A stretch of 6,545 nt of DNA from Spirochaetales bacterium. GTDB lineage: Bacteria > Spirochaetota > Spirochaetia > SZUA-6. The notes under the pieces are model-generated. The model had not been told where the DNA came from and did no database searches. It worked only from the letters and a program-made list of their open reading frames with translations. The first letter of the stretch is position 1. Each line of letters starts with the position of its first letter. The DNA lies in contig QILZ01000347.1 in the NCBI GenBank assembly GCA_003233545.1, positions 1-6,545 of the forward strand, written 5' to 3'. This document shows, piece after piece, positions 5,518-6,545 of this stretch. Made by a program: the position numbers and the translations under genes.

Positions 5518-6393
5518 ATGGAAAATAAATATTATATATCCGGGCAAAGAAAATGGGAAATACCAAATTTGAAAAGATTAATACTCTGGGTGTTTATCAC
5601 CATTATTGCGGTGTCTTTTTTGATTCCGATTATATGGATAATCTCAGGTTCCTTTACTTCCAGTATCGATCTTGTTACAAAACACCCAAGATTAATACCC
5701 GAAAAACCAACAGTGCAGAACTATATAGATGTTTTCACAACGAATAAGACACAGACAGTGGGCCGTCCCCTTCTGAACAGTGCTATAGTCTCCTTTTCCA
5801 CGGTTTTTTTAACGCTGCTTATTTCGTCATTTGCAGCTTACCCGCTTGCAAGAATGGAATTTAAAGGAAGCCAATTTATATTTGTTCTTATACTGCTGGG
5901 TCTTATGATTCCAATGCAGGTATCGTTCATTTCTCTCTACCTGTTGTTCAATTCCGTAGGCCTGTTAAATACTTATACAGTTCTTATTTTGCCAGGTGCC
6001 ATTAGTCCGTTCGGGGTTTTTCTGCTGCGTCAGTTCTTCAGAACCATACCGAAAGAACTCGAGGACGTTGCCATGATAGACGGATGCGGCAGGCTTAAGA
6101 CTCTCTATTCAATCATCCTGCCCCTGTCGGTGCCGGCACTGCTCTGTCTTGGGATATTCACCTTCCTCGGAAGCTGGAACAGTTTCCTGTGGCCATTGAT
6201 TGTGTTAACAAAGTCGAAGATGATGACCCTTCCGGTAATATTATCATATTATTGGGGTGCATTTGCAGGTGTTAACGAATGGGGAACTCTTCTTGCAGTT
6301 TCTGTAATTGCAAGTGTACCGACTATTCTTATCTTTCTCTTATTCCAGCGCTATTTCGTCCAGGGGATAGCCACAACGGGAATTAAGGGTTGA
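5518..6393 (+). CDS. ABC sugar transporter permease, MalG/UgpE type
   Basis: The 291-residue inner-membrane protein is the second half of the channel. Hydrophobic segments lie at about 20-44, 88-110, 120-144, 152-172, 199-226 and 257-277. The EAA loop is at about 179-203 (KELEDVAMIDGC continuing to LPL). The C-terminus, FQRYFVQGIATTGIKG (276-291), is the characteristic MalG-type ending, so the gene is complete. GGGGAG (5505-5510) sits 7 nt before the ATG, and the gene follows the first permease after 18 nt, so the two are almost certainly co-transcribed. No ATP-binding gene follows; the next gene is on the opposite strand. The importer probably uses an ATPase encoded elsewhere, as many members of this family do. 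Confidence 0.95.
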   Translation: MENKYYISGQRKWEIPNLKRLILWVFITIIAVSFLIPIIWIISGSFTSSIDLVTKHPRLIPEKPTVQNYIDVFTTNKTQTVGRPLLNSAIVSFSTVFLTLLISSFAAYPLARMEFKGSQFIFVLILLGLMIPMQVSFISLYLLFNSVGLLNTYTVLILPGAISPFGVFLLRQFFRTIPKELEDVAMIDGCGRLKTLYSIILPLSVPALLCLGIFTFLGSWNSFLWPLIVLTKSKMMTLPVILSYYWGAFAGVNEWGTLLAVSVIASVPTILIFLLFQRYFVQGIATTGIKG

Positions 6394-6436
6394 TGACTAT
6401 AGGTCAAGGCGCAATAGGTTCTTACCAGGTGCGGTG

Positions 6437-6545
6437 TTAATGACCTTCCCCTTTAATCATATTAACGGCATGTTCCATAATGGGAGCTATGATTTTGGTA
6501 CAGAGCTGCACTGCTTTTACCGAGCCGGGAAAGTTGACAATAATA
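6437..6545 (-). CDS. MoaB/MogA-type molybdenum-cofactor biosynthesis protein, C-terminal fragment
   Basis: On the - strand, 35 codons and a TAA stop (6437-6439) are visible; the rest lies beyond the right edge. The peptide contains VNFPGSVKAVQLC followed by IIAPIMEHAVNMIKG. This corresponds to the LPGSPKAV...P.L.HAL.L..G ending of MoaB/MogA proteins, which adenylylate molybdopterin before molybdate insertion. The leucine usual in LPGS is F here, a conservative change. The gene converges on the permease gene with 43 nt between the stop codons and has no evident functional link to the sugar operon. The fragment is short, so MoaB and MogA cannot be told apart, and a multidomain protein ending in this fold is not excluded. 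Confidence 0.75.
   Translation of the reverse strand, partial: IIVNFPGSVKAVQLCTKIIAPIMEHAVNMIKGEGH

Noticed and set aside
6401..6446. Inverted repeat AGGTCA / TGACCT between the converging permease and MoaB/MogA genes, considered as a bidirectional terminator
   Set aside because: Only 6 bp pair at the base, the interior pairs poorly and no T-run follows on either strand; the 3' arm also lies inside the MoaB/MogA coding end.

Overview
The window holds a carbohydrate-utilisation locus on the + strand, flanked by two partial genes on the - strand. In order: the N-terminal 170 codons of a short-chain dehydrogenase/reductase (-, cut by the left edge); a divergent intergenic region of about 400 bp with a promoter candidate for each direction and several inverted repeats; a secreted GH51 alpha-L-arabinofuranosidase (+); a periplasmic sugar-binding protein (+); two MalF/MalG-type inner-membrane permeases (+); and the C-terminal 35 residues of a MoaB/MogA-type molybdenum-cofactor protein (-, cut by the right edge).

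The four + strand genes read as one operon. The glycosidase carries a Sec signal peptide, so it should release arabinose, or trim arabinosyl side chains, outside the cytoplasm. The binding protein would capture the sugar or oligosaccharide and the two permeases would carry it across the inner membrane. No ATP-binding subunit is encoded here. That is common for MalF/MalG-type sugar importers, which often share an MsmK/UgpC-type ATPase encoded elsewhere. The substrate is inferred from the enzyme next door; the transporter sequences do not show it. A strong G+C-rich hairpin lies between the binding-protein gene and the permeases. A smaller stem covers the stop codon of the glycosidase gene.

Organism: probably a diderm (Gram-negative-type) bacterium. 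The binding protein has an ordinary signal peptide without a lipobox cysteine, whereas Gram-positive bacteria normally make these proteins as lipoproteins. The signal peptide ending in LFA followed by KGTQEK, the medium G+C content and the look of the transporter genes resemble spirochaetes (Treponema/Spirochaeta relatives). This is an impression from memory and was not tested by a search.

I see no RNA gene, insertion sequence, CRISPR array, phage element or clearly unknown protein family. The locus is of a recognisable type. The points most worth a second look are regulatory (perfect inverted repeats in the divergent region, the hairpin inside the operon, an orphan Shine-Dalgarno sequence) and the architecture of the secreted GH51 enzyme.
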